Translations under genes and position numbers: made by a program
The notes under the pieces: model-generated
The model's input: only the letters and a program-made list of their open reading frames with translations
Database searches by the model: none
Told to the model about the DNA's origin: nothing
Shown: in pieces, positions 1 through 9,941 of the stretch
How positions within the stretch are numbered: position 1 is the first letter of the stretch
How the letters are laid out: each line of letters opens with the position of its first letter
Assembly: GCA_036170535.1 (NCBI GenBank)
Contig: JAVHPJ010000028.1
Location: 3,587 to 67,586 of the forward strand
DNA length: 64,000 bases
Direction of reading: 5' to 3'
Origin: SSF53 sp036170535
GTDB taxonomy: Bacteria; Spirochaetota; Leptospiria; Leptospirales; Leptonemataceae

Positions 1-640
1 AGTAACCGAATGCAAAGGAACTGCTGTTTAACGGCCGCCACTTGTTGTCGACATCGCTGAGTACCACTCGATTTTCAACTATTTGCAGGCTGTAGTAACT
101 CTGTCCGGCGTTAAAGCCCCAGGTGAGATACCAGTTATCGCCGAAGTATCCGATCCACAACGTACCGTAGGCCTGTGCATCTTCGAACCGATAATCCATT
201 TTGCGGCCAAATACGCCCTGCATGGGCAGCAGCTGAAACGAAAGCGCTTGCCAGGGGTCTGCGGAAACTCGGCCATCATCGGGATAGTTCTGCAGCACGC
301 CGCGATATGTACGCGGCGAGTTCAACGTGAATGACCAGGCCAGCACGCGATTGACGCCCCACTCTTCCAGGACGCGGACCGGACTGGGTTTGGAGCTGAT
401 TGTATAGAAGAAAGAAGTCTTTGTCTCCGGAACCGAATGAAACTCGCGCAACGGATCGTCGCCGCTCTTTTTGTAGCCGAACTTTTGTTCCAGCCCGGAG
501 CGGCGTGTAAAAAAGCTGACGCCGCTGGATTCAACGCCGATCGCGATGTGCACTTCGCGCACATAAGATTCGATTGTACGACAACCTGAGGCCAGCGGCA
601 GAAGCCAGACCAGGAGCCACAAACGAAAAAAGCGCCCCAT
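1..640 (-). CDS. Putative lipoprotein, truncated by the window edge
   Basis: The frame opens at an ATG whose complement ends at 640 and stays open to base 1, so the C-terminus lies outside the window; 213 codons are visible. The N-terminus (MGRFFRLWLLVWLLPLASGC) is a signal peptide ending in a relaxed spirochaetal lipobox (LASG then Cys20). The mature part is rich in aromatic residues and beta-type stretches (for example GDNWYLTWGFNAGQSYY), which suggests a beta-sandwich or barrel-like fold exported to the envelope. I do not recognise a family. It is divergent from the acylase gene at 765, with about 120 bp between them. No good Shine-Dalgarno sequence precedes the ATG. Confidence 0.7.
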   Translation of the reverse strand, partial: MGRFFRLWLLVWLLPLASGCRTIESYVREVHIAIGVESSGVSFFTRRSGLEQKFGYKKSGDDPLREFHSVPETKTSFFYTISSKPSPVRVLEEWGVNRVLAWSFTLNSPRTYRGVLQNYPDDGRVSADPWQALSFQLLPMQGVFGRKMDYRFEDAQAYGTLWIGYFGDNWYLTWGFNAGQSYYSLQIVENRVVLSDVDNKWRPLNSSSFAFGY

Positions 641-764
641 CAGGAGACGACAGCGGGGTCGCAGCCGTAGAAAGTCAAGGTAATCCGGCGCGCGAAGCGC
701 TGCGCCCGCGGCGGATCGGCCTGGAAAGTATTGACGCAGTGTTCCGGCGGCTGAAAATTCCGGT

Positions 765-3209
765 ATGCGTTGGGCGTTTCGCATCGGTCTGATTCTCGCG
801 ACACTGCTGGCTCTCCTGTTCGGAGCGCTGGCGATCGTGCTCGGCGCGGCCAGCCCCCAGCGCGCCGGCGTCGCGACGCTGCCGGAATTCGAAGGTCCGG
901 TTGAGGCGCTCTACGACTCGCGCGGCGTGCCGCACATCTACGCCGGATCGGAAGGCGACGCGTACCGTGCGCTCGGCTATGTTCATGCGAAAGATCGTTT
1001 GTGGCAGATGGAACTCATGCGCCGCATTCCGCGGGGCGAACTGGCGGAAATATTCGGCCCGGATCTTGTAGAAATCGATCGTTTGTTTCGAACTTTGCGC
1101 ATAGGCGCTTTTGCCGACCAATATGCGCGCGAAAGCGCGCCGCAGGCGCCGCCCCGGGTGCGGCGGCTCATTACGGCGTACCTGGGCGGCGTAAACGAGT
1201 ACATTCGGCGGGGGCCGCGCCCGGTCGAGATGCTCGCACTTGGCGTACAGCCGCGGCCGTTCACTGAATCGGACGTCGTAGCTATCGCCGGCTACCTTGC
1301 GTTCAGCTTTATGGCTGCGCTCGATACAGATCCGCTGCTTACACGCATTCGCGACGACCTGGGTCCGGAGTATCTGCGCGACATCGCCTGGGCGGAGCCG
1401 GAAGAAATGGCGCGTCTCCTGCAAAGCCCCGCCGCCGCGCGCAGAACCGCGCAGTCAATCCGGGATCCGGATCGTCTGCTGGCGCTCGCCGGCCGCTGGC
1501 GCGCAGCGCGATCGGAGTTCCCGTTGTTAAACGGAATTTCGGGCAGCAACGGCTGGATACTCTCGAGTGCGCGCAGTGCGAGCGGGCGACCGCTGTTGTG
1601 CAACGATCCGCACATACAATTCGGCGCTCCGGCCGTCTGGTATCAGGCGCACCTGGTTTCGCCGCAGAGCGAAGTGTACGGTTTTTTTCTGGCCGGCGTG
1701 CCAGCGGCGCTGGTCGGCCATACGCGCACGCATGCCTGGGGTCTCACCATGCTCCAGAACGACGATGCAGATTTGTATCGCGAACGCGTAAATCCGGAGA
1801 ACCGCACTCAGATTCGCGTGAACGGACGTTGGGAGTCTCTCGCGGTGGCGAAAGAAACGATTCGCGTGCGCGGCGCCCCCGATCAGATATTTGAGGTGCG
1901 CAGTTCTCCGCACGGTCCCATCGTGAACGACGTGGTCGGTCCCCTGCGGGACGATGACGCGCCGGTGAGCTTACGGTGGGGTTTCCACGATCCCTCCAAT
2001 CGTTTGTTGGAAGTCTTCTACGAACTGAGCGCAGCGTCCCGAATTGAGCAGGCGCGCGAGGCCGCCGGCAAACTTGCCGCGCCTGGTCTGAATATTCTGT
2101 ACGCCAATGAGTCGGGCGACATCGCGCGCTGGTCCGCTGCACGCTTGCCGGAGCGCCGTTCGCCGGGCGCGGGATTTTTTCTTTTAAACGGAGACGATCC
2201 CGCCGACGACTATCAGCGCTTTCGCGACTTTGCATCCAATCCGCACAGCGAGAATCCCGCGGCGGGAGCGATCCTCTCGGCGAACAATCGGCCGCCCGTT
2301 GAAGACGGGACCCGGTTCGACGGTTATTTTAACGCGGATGCGCGCGCCTGGCGCATTGCGGAACTCCTGGCGCAAAAGGAAGTCCATGATCTGCGGGACA
2401 TGCGGCGCATTCAGCTGGATGTGAAGGAGACTTTCACGGCGCCGGCTATACTGAAGAGCTTGCTGCCCGCGCTCGAAAAGGAGAGCGCCATCCACAACGG
2501 CACGGATGCGGTCCGTATCGCCCTTGCGGACCTCAAAAGCTGGGACGGAACGTACGCGGCGTCCGGCCGGGCGGCGCTGGTATTCAATTCGCTGATGCTG
2601 AACATCATGGAAGCGGCGCTTGCAGACGAACTGGGCGCGGACGGATTTGCAGCTTTTCTGGCGCAGCGACTGCCGGAGTGGACTCTCCCTGTTCTGCTGG
2701 CGCGCGAAAACTCGCCGTGGTGGGACGACGTCAGCACCCGAGAATTGCGCGAGAGCCGCGGCGCGATTCTGGCCCGTGCATTTCTGCGCACCGTCGCCAA
2801 TCTGGAAAAAGAGTACGGCGCCGATGCCGCCGACTGGCGCTGGGGGCGCGCCCATACCCTGGAGATACAACACGCCCTCGGGCGTAGGCCGCCCCTGGGC
2901 GCGCTCTTGAACATCGGACCGACGGAAATGTCCGGTTCACGCGACACTATCAATAACATGTACTTCAACTGGAAGAGTCGGTCCTTTCGCACGACGACCG
3001 GTCCTTCGACGCGCCGCATAGTCGACCTGGCGAATCCGACGCGCGCATGGGCGGCCACGCCCGGCGGTCAGTCCGGGCACTTTTTCGAGTCGGCGTATCG
3101 CGATCAGATGCAAGACTACCTGCGCGGCGATTATGCGATGCTCTTCATGCGCCGCGCGGACATTGCGCTGGATCAACGCGAGTCCCTGACGATTCGACCA
3201 GCGCCGTAA
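765..3209 (+). CDS. Penicillin acylase family (Ntn) amidohydrolase
   Basis: The 814-residue protein resembles the penicillin G acylase / acyl-homoserine-lactone acylase family, self-cleaving N-terminal-nucleophile hydrolases that cut amide bonds of acylated small molecules. Residues 1-28 form a hydrophobic signal or anchor segment, so the enzyme should work in the periplasm or at the membrane. The alpha-chain opens with the family pattern DSRGVPHIYA and GYVHAKDRLWQMELMRR. The expected autocleavage point is G260/S261 in the motif GSNGW, making Ser261 the beta-chain nucleophile. NDPH and GHTRTHAWGLT match conserved beta-chain segments. Total length fits a complete precursor. Substrate cannot be told from the sequence; quorum-signal degradation and beta-lactam side-chain hydrolysis are both seen in the family. 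The next gene starts 6 bp downstream. Confidence 0.85.
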   Translation: MRWAFRIGLILATLLALLFGALAIVLGAASPQRAGVATLPEFEGPVEALYDSRGVPHIYAGSEGDAYRALGYVHAKDRLWQMELMRRIPRGELAEIFGPDLVEIDRLFRTLRIGAFADQYARESAPQAPPRVRRLITAYLGGVNEYIRRGPRPVEMLALGVQPRPFTESDVVAIAGYLAFSFMAALDTDPLLTRIRDDLGPEYLRDIAWAEPEEMARLLQSPAAARRTAQSIRDPDRLLALAGRWRAARSEFPLLNGISGSNGWILSSARSASGRPLLCNDPHIQFGAPAVWYQAHLVSPQSEVYGFFLAGVPAALVGHTRTHAWGLTMLQNDDADLYRERVNPENRTQIRVNGRWESLAVAKETIRVRGAPDQIFEVRSSPHGPIVNDVVGPLRDDDAPVSLRWGFHDPSNRLLEVFYELSAASRIEQAREAAGKLAAPGLNILYANESGDIARWSAARLPERRSPGAGFFLLNGDDPADDYQRFRDFASNPHSENPAAGAILSANNRPPVEDGTRFDGYFNADARAWRIAELLAQKEVHDLRDMRRIQLDVKETFTAPAILKSLLPALEKESAIHNGTDAVRIALADLKSWDGTYAASGRAALVFNSLMLNIMEAALADELGADGFAAFLAQRLPEWTLPVLLARENSPWWDDVSTRELRESRGAILARAFLRTVANLEKEYGADAADWRWGRAHTLEIQHALGRRPPLGALLNIGPTEMSGSRDTINNMYFNWKSRSFRTTTGPSTRRIVDLANPTRAWAATPGGQSGHFFESAYRDQMQDYLRGDYAMLFMRRADIALDQRESLTIRPAP

Positions 3210-3215
3210 AGTACC

Positions 3216-4400
3216 ATGTTTGCCCGCTGTTCGCTGGCCGCCCTGGCTTGCCTCGCTCTGGAATTTATGTTCCCGACGGCGCTGCGTGCGGAAACCTTCG
3301 CCCACCCGTATGCAGCCAGCTTTCAAACGGTGCGCGTTCCGCTGGCTGCGATTGATGAGGACATGCTGCAGCGCGGCGGCGCCGGCGCGCGCATTTCACT
3401 GGCGTGGATGAACGTATGGTCTCTGTCCAATGACGGCTATCTGATCGACGGCGAAGAAACGCAGGCGGAACTCACGCTCCGCTATCAGCTTGCGCGTAAT
3501 GTACAGATCGGCGCAGCGCTGCCCTATGTTGTTCAGGGCGGGGGCTTTACGGATGCAAGCATCGAGGCGTTCCATCGGGCCACGGGCGTTACGCAGGGCG
3601 AGCGGGATCGCTACCCGCGCAACACGGTCAATGTAAGCTACGAATTGTACGGTCCGTACTACTGGCGCATCGACGCCGATCCCGCGCGAACTCTGCTACG
3701 ACGCATTTTTCCGCGTCCGTATCCGCGCGAACTGCTGTTTCCATCTGCGCCCGCTGCGCTTGAACAGGAAGATCCCTTGCTGGCGGCGTTTTTGATTGCG
3801 GAGACCGACTCGCTAATCGCCGAAGACGTGGTGCGCTCCGGCGACGCGGCGGCCGGCCCCGGCGATGTGCGCGCTTTTGCGCAGTGGCGCGTCTATGCCG
3901 GCGACGCCTGGCTGGAGGAGATTCGCATCGGTCTGCAGGGCCGCGCGCCGGCAGCGACGGGCGATTTGCACGGGAGCCTGGGACGCGCACTGAGCGCCTC
4001 GGTCGCCGTGCGGACTCGCGCGGGCGCCGGACCGGATGCGCCCGCATTTTCCCTGGGTGCGTCGTGGACCGGATTCGATCAGCGACGCTACCGCGGACTC
4101 AAATTGCCAGCGACGCAGTGGACGCTGCGTTTGCGCGCCGAGCAACCCTTCGAAGACCTGAGTCTATTTGCAGAGTACTTCTACTTTACGCGACCCGTAG
4201 AAAACCTGGGCCGATTGGCGCGCGACGGTCATCAAATCGGATTGGGCTTCGCTTACACTTCGGGCGACTGGCGTTTTCAGGCGGGACTCACGGAAAATTT
4301 AATTAACTTCGGCGTGACTCCGGACGTGGGCGTGGGTTTTTCCTGTGAAATGCGTTTTGATCCTGGAACAGACGGGACGCAGCCGGCCTCCGGAGGATAG
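3216..4400 (+). CDS. DUF3187-like exported protein
   Basis: The 394-residue protein begins with a signal peptide of about 24 residues ending near ALRA. The rest is rich in alternating hydrophobic and aromatic residues with frequent turns, as in an outer-membrane beta-barrel. Segments such as GYLIDGEETQAELTLRYQLA, LPYVVQGGGFTDASIEAFHR and the C-terminal IGLGFAYTSGDWRFQAGLTE resemble the DUF3187 family, whose function is unknown. It follows the acylase by 6 bp and ends 1 bp before the glgB start, so the three genes are probably cotranscribed. Family assignment rests on remembered pattern only. Confidence 0.6.
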   Translation: MFARCSLAALACLALEFMFPTALRAETFAHPYAASFQTVRVPLAAIDEDMLQRGGAGARISLAWMNVWSLSNDGYLIDGEETQAELTLRYQLARNVQIGAALPYVVQGGGFTDASIEAFHRATGVTQGERDRYPRNTVNVSYELYGPYYWRIDADPARTLLRRIFPRPYPRELLFPSAPAALEQEDPLLAAFLIAETDSLIAEDVVRSGDAAAGPGDVRAFAQWRVYAGDAWLEEIRIGLQGRAPAATGDLHGSLGRALSASVAVRTRAGAGPDAPAFSLGASWTGFDQRRYRGLKLPATQWTLRLRAEQPFEDLSLFAEYFYFTRPVENLGRLARDGHQIGLGFAYTSGDWRFQAGLTENLINFGVTPDVGVGFSCEMRFDPGTDGTQPASGG

Positions 4401-4401
4401 A

Positions 4402-6333
4402 ATGCACGAATCGAACGCACAGAGTATCACAGCCTGCGGGGTGTGGACCGATTTTGATCTGCACCTGTTCAACGAGGGCAATCATTTTCATCTGTATCGC
4501 AAGTTGGGCGCGTTTCCGCGACGCCACAATGGCGAGTCCGGCGTGTACTTTTCGGTATGGGCGCCAAACGCGCACTATGTATCGGTGATTGGAGAGTTCA
4601 ATAATTGGGATCGCGGCGCGCACGCGATGACGCCGGTCGGTCACGCAGGAATCTGGGAGACCTTTATACCCTCGGCGCGCAAAGGCGAGCGTTACAAGTA
4701 CTACATTGCTTCGCGAATTAACAACTACAGCGTGGCCAAAGCTGATCCCTTTGCAAGTTGGTCGGAGGCGCCGCCCCAGACGGCCAGCGTGGTCTGGGAA
4801 ACGAGTTATCAGTGGCGCGACGCGGAATGGATGAACGCGCGCGGCGCCCGTCAAACCGTATCGTCGCCGATTTCAATTTATGAGTTACATCTGGGATCAT
4901 GGAAACGTAAGCCCGAAGAGGGCGATCGATTCTTAACCTACCGCGAACTCGCCGCCGAATTACCCGAATATGCGGCGGCGCTCGGGTTCACGCACGTGGA
5001 ACTGATGCCGGTTATGGAGCATCCTTTCGGCGGCAGCTGGGGTTATCAGGTCACCGGGTATTTTGCAGCCAGCGCGCGCTTTGGCCCGCCGGAAGATCTG
5101 ATGTTTTTGATCGACGCCCTGCATCAGCGCGGCATCGGCGTGATTCTCGACTGGGTGCCGGCGCATTTTCCGTCCGATGAGCACGGCCTCGTTTTTTTTG
5201 ACGGCACGCATTTGTTTGAGCACGCCGATCCGCGTCAGGGCTTTCATCCGCAATGGACCACCAACATCTTCAACTATGAGCGGCACGAGGTGCGCAGCTT
5301 CTTGATTTCGAGCGCGATGAGCTGGCTTGATCGCTATCACGCCGACGGTCTGCGCGTGGACGGGGTCGAATCGATGCTGTATCTCGACTACGGTCGCAAC
5401 GAAGGCGAATGGATTCCCAACGAATTCGGCGGCCGCGAAAATCTGGGAGCTGTGCGTTTCCTTAAACGACTGAACGAGGCGGTCTACGGCGAATTTCCGG
5501 ACATTATCACGATTGCCGAAGAGTCCACCTCGTGGCCCGGCGTAACGCGGCCGGTCTTCAATGATGGCCTGGGTTTTGGCTACAAGTGGGACATGGGTTG
5601 GATGCACGACAGTCTGCGCTACTTTAAAGAAGATCCCCTCTTTCGCAAGGGACGGCATAACGATCTGACCTTTCGCATGCTCTACGCCTGGACGGAAAAC
5701 TTCGTCCTGGCGCTCTCACACGACGAGGTCGTGCATGGCAAGCGTTCGCTATTAAATCGCATGCCGGGCGACCGCTGGCAACAGTTCGCAAATTTGCGGT
5801 TGCTCTTCGCTTACATGTACGGCGTTCCCGGAAAAAAACTGATCTTTATGGGCGGCGAGTTCGGGCAATGGAACGAGTGGTGGTATGAACGCAGTCTGGA
5901 CTGGCACTTAATTCAGGATTCGCTGCACTCGGGAATAATGAAGACGATAACGGATTTGAATCGATTGTATCAGATGGAGCCGGCCCTGCATCGCAACGAA
6001 ACGCTTTCCGATAACTTCGAATGGATCGATTGCGACGATGCCGCCAACAGCACGCTTACGCTGCTGCGCAAGAATGATACGCCGGAAGGGTCGATATTAA
6101 TCGTATTCAACTTTACTCCGGTGTTGCGAACGGACTTTCGCGTGGGCGCGCCGTGGACCGGCGTCTGGCAGGAAGTTTTCAATAGCGACTCGTCGATTTA
6201 CGGGGGTTCCAACGCCGGCAACGAGGGCAAACGTTGGACCGGCCCGGCGCCCATGCACGGACGCGAGCAATCGCTCAAGCTTACTCTTCCGCCGCTCGGC
6301 GCAGTCTTTCTGCGCTATCGTGGATTGTATTAA
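4402..6333 (+). CDS. glgB: 1,4-alpha-glucan branching enzyme
   Basis: GlgB makes alpha-1,6 branches in glycogen by cutting and transferring alpha-1,4 chains. The 643-residue protein has an N-terminal CBM48-type domain (YFSVWAPNAHYVSVIGEFNNW), then the GH13 barrel. Visible catalytic elements are the nucleophile Asp320 in GLRVDGVESM, the acid/base Glu373 in ITIAEEST, and the LSHDEVVHGK region. The C-terminal all-beta domain is present. I chose ATG 4402 because GGAGG lies just upstream and it starts 1 bp after the previous stop; an in-frame ATG further upstream would overlap that gene. No other glycogen gene is nearby. Confidence 0.95.
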   Translation: MHESNAQSITACGVWTDFDLHLFNEGNHFHLYRKLGAFPRRHNGESGVYFSVWAPNAHYVSVIGEFNNWDRGAHAMTPVGHAGIWETFIPSARKGERYKYYIASRINNYSVAKADPFASWSEAPPQTASVVWETSYQWRDAEWMNARGARQTVSSPISIYELHLGSWKRKPEEGDRFLTYRELAAELPEYAAALGFTHVELMPVMEHPFGGSWGYQVTGYFAASARFGPPEDLMFLIDALHQRGIGVILDWVPAHFPSDEHGLVFFDGTHLFEHADPRQGFHPQWTTNIFNYERHEVRSFLISSAMSWLDRYHADGLRVDGVESMLYLDYGRNEGEWIPNEFGGRENLGAVRFLKRLNEAVYGEFPDIITIAEESTSWPGVTRPVFNDGLGFGYKWDMGWMHDSLRYFKEDPLFRKGRHNDLTFRMLYAWTENFVLALSHDEVVHGKRSLLNRMPGDRWQQFANLRLLFAYMYGVPGKKLIFMGGEFGQWNEWWYERSLDWHLIQDSLHSGIMKTITDLNRLYQMEPALHRNETLSDNFEWIDCDDAANSTLTLLRKNDTPEGSILIVFNFTPVLRTDFRVGAPWTGVWQEVFNSDSSIYGGSNAGNEGKRWTGPAPMHGREQSLKLTLPPLGAVFLRYRGLY

Positions 6334-6349
6334 AAGCCGCTTGCGTCGC

Positions 6350-7903
6350 TCACGGAGACCGCACGCGGCGGATGGACGCGGCGTCGAGTTTGAAGCCGCC
6401 GCTTTTCTTTTCCAGGATGATCGCTCCACGTTCCACTTTTAGTCGGTCGGCATACGCGGCTGCGCCCGCGGGCAAGCCGACTTCCAGTATGCCTGGCTGA
6501 CCGGGGCCGGCGGGTTCCGCGGTGATCGCCGCCACCTGGTCGAGCGGGATCGGCGCCTCGCCCGGAAAGTTTACGCCAGCGCTGGAGAAGACCAGTTCGC
6601 GCCCCGCGCGTCGCTGACCGTCGCGCAGTTCGACGCGCACCTGGCCGTAATAGGCGGCGCTGTTCGGCTCTGGCAGGGGCAGGCCGGCCAGCGCGTCCAG
6701 CTGGCGTAGACGACCTTGATCTTCGCGATCCACGCCCGGCGCGCCGGCTGCGTCCGAAGCCGGCGCACTGGTAAACCGGTCAGTAACAACGGCTTCGCCC
6801 AACTCATTGACCAGATTCTGATGCAGGGCGTCGCCCAGTTCGTCCGCGCTTTCGCGCAAGGCTTCGATTTCTTCGAGCACCTGGGCGCTCTGGCGCAAAG
6901 CCGCCACGCTGGCGATCTCGCGTGCGGCTGCATCGTCGCCCAGGGCGTATGCTCGGCGTCCCGCCTGTTCTGTCAGAGTGCGACCACCGTCGTAATAAAT
7001 GCCGATGATCAACAGTCGACGATTGGCAAGGCGGGCGGTTTCGAAATCCGCGGACTGCGCGGCGAGAGAACGGTAATCTTCGATTGCCTGATGGGCGGCG
7101 CCCGTTTCTTCGAGACACAGTGCGCGTTGATACTGGTCCATCGCACTCAGCGCTCCGCGGGCCGACTGGCCCGCTTCATCAAAGGCTGCGAGCGCCGCAG
7201 GACACTGGCCGTTTTGAAACAACGCGCGCGCCCGGTCCAGGGGCGCCGGCGCCCCGGCCTCGATCTTTTCACTGCGGCGCTGGCCTTCTTGAATGAGCGC
7301 AAGCAGGGTGCGCGCAGTGTCCGAAAAGTGCGTGGCCGGATACAGGTCATCCACCAGACGCAACTGGCTGCGTGCATCCTCATCTTCGCCGATCGACGCC
7401 AGGCAATATCCCAGATGCAGATGCGCGAAGGCGTGCACGTCGCTCTGTCCGTCGCCAATTGTTTCCAGGAGATCATTGTAACGTTCGATGGCGCTCTGGT
7501 AACGTCGATTACGCTCCAGATAAAATGCATAGCGCATGAGGACGGTTGTACGATAATCGTCGGCGACGTCCGGCGGAGTTTTGAGCAAGAGCAGGCGCGC
7601 GGCGCTGCTTGCGGCCAGTCCGACGTAGTGAATTGGGCGCAGCGGCGCGCTTTCCGCGCGTTCGTTCAGAAGATTCGATTCCAGCGCGCTCTGGCGAATT
7701 TCAGCCTGAAAATCCTGACGGCCAAAGGCGAGTCGTTTCGCACGGGCGCGCAGCGCTTGTGACGACAACTCAAGATTCAGTATTCGATCGCGCTGCAGGG
7801 CGATGCGCAACTCGAACAGTTTCACGCTGATGATCGCGTGACCGATTATTCCGAAAAACAGCGCGGTCAGGCCGGCAAGCAGGACTGTTGCGCCGCGCTT
7901 CAT
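6350..7903 (-). CDS. Membrane-anchored TPR-like protein, last gene of the SpoIIE operon
   Basis: The 517-residue protein has one N-terminal transmembrane helix (about residues 7-28), a charged coiled-coil-like stretch (30-75), and then degenerate TPR helices. Examples are RYAFYLERNRRYQSAIERYNDL, AHLHLGYCLASIGEDEDARS, and ARALFQNGQCPAALAAFDEA. The last 110 residues are beta-rich (YYGQVRVELRDGQRRAGREL) and may form a separate small domain. The start codon overlaps the SpoIIE phosphatase stop by 4 nt (ATGA), so translation is likely coupled. I infer that it is a scaffold or periplasmic partner of the phosphatase. No enzymatic motif is visible. Confidence 0.75.
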   Translation of the reverse strand: MKRGATVLLAGLTALFFGIIGHAIISVKLFELRIALQRDRILNLELSSQALRARAKRLAFGRQDFQAEIRQSALESNLLNERAESAPLRPIHYVGLAASSAARLLLLKTPPDVADDYRTTVLMRYAFYLERNRRYQSAIERYNDLLETIGDGQSDVHAFAHLHLGYCLASIGEDEDARSQLRLVDDLYPATHFSDTARTLLALIQEGQRRSEKIEAGAPAPLDRARALFQNGQCPAALAAFDEAGQSARGALSAMDQYQRALCLEETGAAHQAIEDYRSLAAQSADFETARLANRRLLIIGIYYDGGRTLTEQAGRRAYALGDDAAAREIASVAALRQSAQVLEEIEALRESADELGDALHQNLVNELGEAVVTDRFTSAPASDAAGAPGVDREDQGRLRQLDALAGLPLPEPNSAAYYGQVRVELRDGQRRAGRELVFSSAGVNFPGEAPIPLDQVAAITAEPAGPGQPGILEVGLPAGAAAYADRLKVERGAIILEKKSGGFKLDAASIRRVRSP

Positions 7904-9426
7904 CCCGGAATCTCCAGCGCCAGGATCGTCACATCATCGGTGACGCGCACGCAGTAGTCGCTCCAATCCGCGTGAATTGCGTCGACAATCGCTTGCCCGC
8001 CGGCGCCCGCCAGGCGCTGGGCATGAGCGAACGCGCGTTCGCTGCCGTAGGGCTCGCGCGTCGCATCCTCCGCCTCGGAAAGACCGTCGGAATAGATTAA
8101 GAGCAGGTCGCCGGCTCTGGTCGGCGCCAGCCTCGTCTCGTAGCTCTCCTGGTACATGCCCAGCGGAGGTCCGGACGCTTCCAGGAGATGCCGTTGACCG
8201 TCGCGCGTTACGCACAAGCCGGGCGCGTGTCCGGCGCACGCGAAAGAGATTTGTCCGTCCTTCTCAAACAGAATGTAGAGACCGGCCGCAAAAAAATACG
8301 GCGGCAAACGTCGACCGATCTCACGATTCAGGCTTTCCAGAACCACATCCGGTCGCGGATCGGCGCGCAAGGCCGCTTCCAGAGCGAACACCACCACGGT
8401 GGTGATCAACGCGGCCGACACGCCGTGCCCCGCCGCATCTGCAAAGAAAAACGCAGTCCGACCGTCCGCAAGACGATGAAAAAGATATATGTCGCCGCTG
8501 ACGGCGCGTAGTGGTTGGTAAAAGATCGCCGGCTTAAACTCAGAGAAATTCGCCAGATCCGGCAAGAATGAGCGCTGAACTTCGCGGCCGGTCTGCAACT
8601 CTGAATCAATTTCTTCGTTCAAGCGCGCAATGGTGCTCAATTGCCGTTGAATCTCAAGAGCGTTCTGTTCAATGCTCGCCGCCATGCGATTAAACGACGA
8701 GCCGACCGCGTCAATCTCATCCGAGTGCGGCGCCACCCGGGCGCGTGCGCTCAAGTCGCCCTCCGCAAGGCGATCCGCCGCGTCCCGCAGGGCGAAGAGT
8801 CTTCGGAAGATCAAGCGATACGTGTAGTAGGCGAAAGCTGCATGAAACAAGACACCCCAGAAAAATGCGATTCCAATTTGCACATAAAGGGAGCGAAGGC
8901 GCTGTTGCATGGCGTCGACCCGGATGCGCGCAGAAAGAAATAAGCGTTCGCCGCCGGCGCCTTCCAGCGGGGCCAGCATTTGCAGAGAATAATCGTTTTC
9001 GTCCAGTTCAACAATGTACCGCGCGCGAAATACCAGTTCCGTTCCGGTCAGTTCATCAAGCCGGCGCAGGGCGGCTGGTTCAATTTCCGTCGGCGTGCGT
9101 TCTCCGGGCGGCGCATAGGCGATCCAGATTGAGCGCGCTTCGTCAAAGATAATGAAATCACGCAAAGCGTATGGCGCCAGCGTAAGCTTGAGGCGCTCGA
9201 AGTTTTCGTCTTTACGCCGGGTAAAGCGCAACGCGCTCAGGTCGTCCAACGCTGCGCGAACAATGGAATCCGCATGGTGTTTGAATGCATTCTGCAGCAG
9301 ATCCGTCTGATTTTCGAAAATCATTATAGAAAAAAATACAATATTCACCGCCGCCAGCAGGGAATAAAAGATTCCGATGTAGGCGGCCAGGCGGCGCTCT
9401 TTTTTCGGTGCGGCGGAGTTCATCAT
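7900..9426 (-). CDS. Membrane HAMP-SpoIIE (PP2C-type) serine phosphatase
   Basis: The 508-residue protein has a transmembrane helix at about 14-37, an extracytoplasmic sensor region to about 185, a second helix at about 188-210, a HAMP domain (FALRDAADRLAEGDLSARAR), a short coiled coil and a C-terminal SpoIIE/RsbU domain from about 300. Phosphatase signatures include AVSGDIYLFHRLADGRTAFF, FADAAGHGVSAALI and LLIYSDGLSEAED, with the metal-binding Asp residues in place. In this family such enzymes dephosphorylate anti-sigma-factor antagonists in partner-switching systems. The start overlaps the MORN gene stop by one base. A membrane input domain with a phosphatase output suggests an envelope-stress or ligand sensor. 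No anti-sigma factor or antagonist gene is adjacent. Confidence 0.9.
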   Translation of the reverse strand: MMNSAAPKKERRLAAYIGIFYSLLAAVNIVFFSIMIFENQTDLLQNAFKHHADSIVRAALDDLSALRFTRRKDENFERLKLTLAPYALRDFIIFDEARSIWIAYAPPGERTPTEIEPAALRRLDELTGTELVFRARYIVELDENDYSLQMLAPLEGAGGERLFLSARIRVDAMQQRLRSLYVQIGIAFFWGVLFHAAFAYYTYRLIFRRLFALRDAADRLAEGDLSARARVAPHSDEIDAVGSSFNRMAASIEQNALEIQRQLSTIARLNEEIDSELQTGREVQRSFLPDLANFSEFKPAIFYQPLRAVSGDIYLFHRLADGRTAFFFADAAGHGVSAALITTVVVFALEAALRADPRPDVVLESLNREIGRRLPPYFFAAGLYILFEKDGQISFACAGHAPGLCVTRDGQRHLLEASGPPLGMYQESYETRLAPTRAGDLLLIYSDGLSEAEDATREPYGSERAFAHAQRLAGAGGQAIVDAIHADWSDYCVRVTDDVTILALEIPG

Positions 9427-9941
9427 CAGTCTCCAATAAAGCGGTCGCGATGGAAGCGACCTTTGCGCGTGAATCCGTCGGCAAGCGTCAATACGCCCGC
9501 GCCGTGTTTGCGGCCGTCACGAAACTCGCCCTCGTAGGTTGATCCGTCCGGCGCGACAAGTTTGCCAAAGCCGTGCGGTTTGCCGCTGCGAAATTCCCCT
9601 TGATACACTGCGCCATTGCTGTAGCGATATTCGCCTGCGCCCTGGGGGCGCCCGCCGGAGAACTCGCCGCGGTATTCCGCGCCGCCGGGAAAACGCAGGG
9701 CGCCGCGGCCATGCGGCAGGCCGGCAAGAAACTCCCCGGTGTAACTTACACCGCCCGTCCATTCAAAACGTCCGCGCCCCGCGATGCAGTCGCCTTCCGC
9801 GCATTTGCCCTGCGCCGGCTCGGCGCCGGGCGCGGCGCTCAGCAGGATCGCCAACGCAGCGGCCGCGCAGCGGGCCGCACTGGTCGGACGAGCTAACGCG
9901 ATTCCACACGCGACGCGATCGATGAAAGGCTGTCGGGTCAC
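9426..9941 (-). CDS. Exported MORN-repeat protein
   Basis: The 171-residue protein has a hydrophobic N-terminal segment (about residues 22-42) consistent with a signal peptide, then about five MORN repeats. Repeat cores visible are FEWTGGVSYTGEFLAGLPHG, LRFPGGAEYRGEFSGGRPQG, YRYSNGAVYQGEFRSGKPHG and LVAPDGSTYEGEFRDGRKHG, followed by a degenerate fifth. MORN repeats form elongated beta-hairpin arrays that bind lipids or proteins. It overlaps the upstream lipoprotein gene by 4 nt and the downstream phosphatase by 1 nt, which places it firmly in this signalling operon. I infer an extracytoplasmic ligand or scaffold for the phosphatase sensor; this is not shown by the sequence. Confidence 0.85.
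   Translation of the reverse strand: MTRQPFIDRVACGIALARPTSAARCAAAALAILLSAAPGAEPAQGKCAEGDCIAGRGRFEWTGGVSYTGEFLAGLPHGRGALRFPGGAEYRGEFSGGRPQGAGEYRYSNGAVYQGEFRSGKPHGFGKLVAPDGSTYEGEFRDGRKHGAGVLTLADGFTRKGRFHRDRFIGD

Noticed and set aside
731..764. TTGACG / AAAATT as promoter of the acylase gene
   Set aside because: The -10 is poor and lies almost on the start codon; not convincing enough to list.
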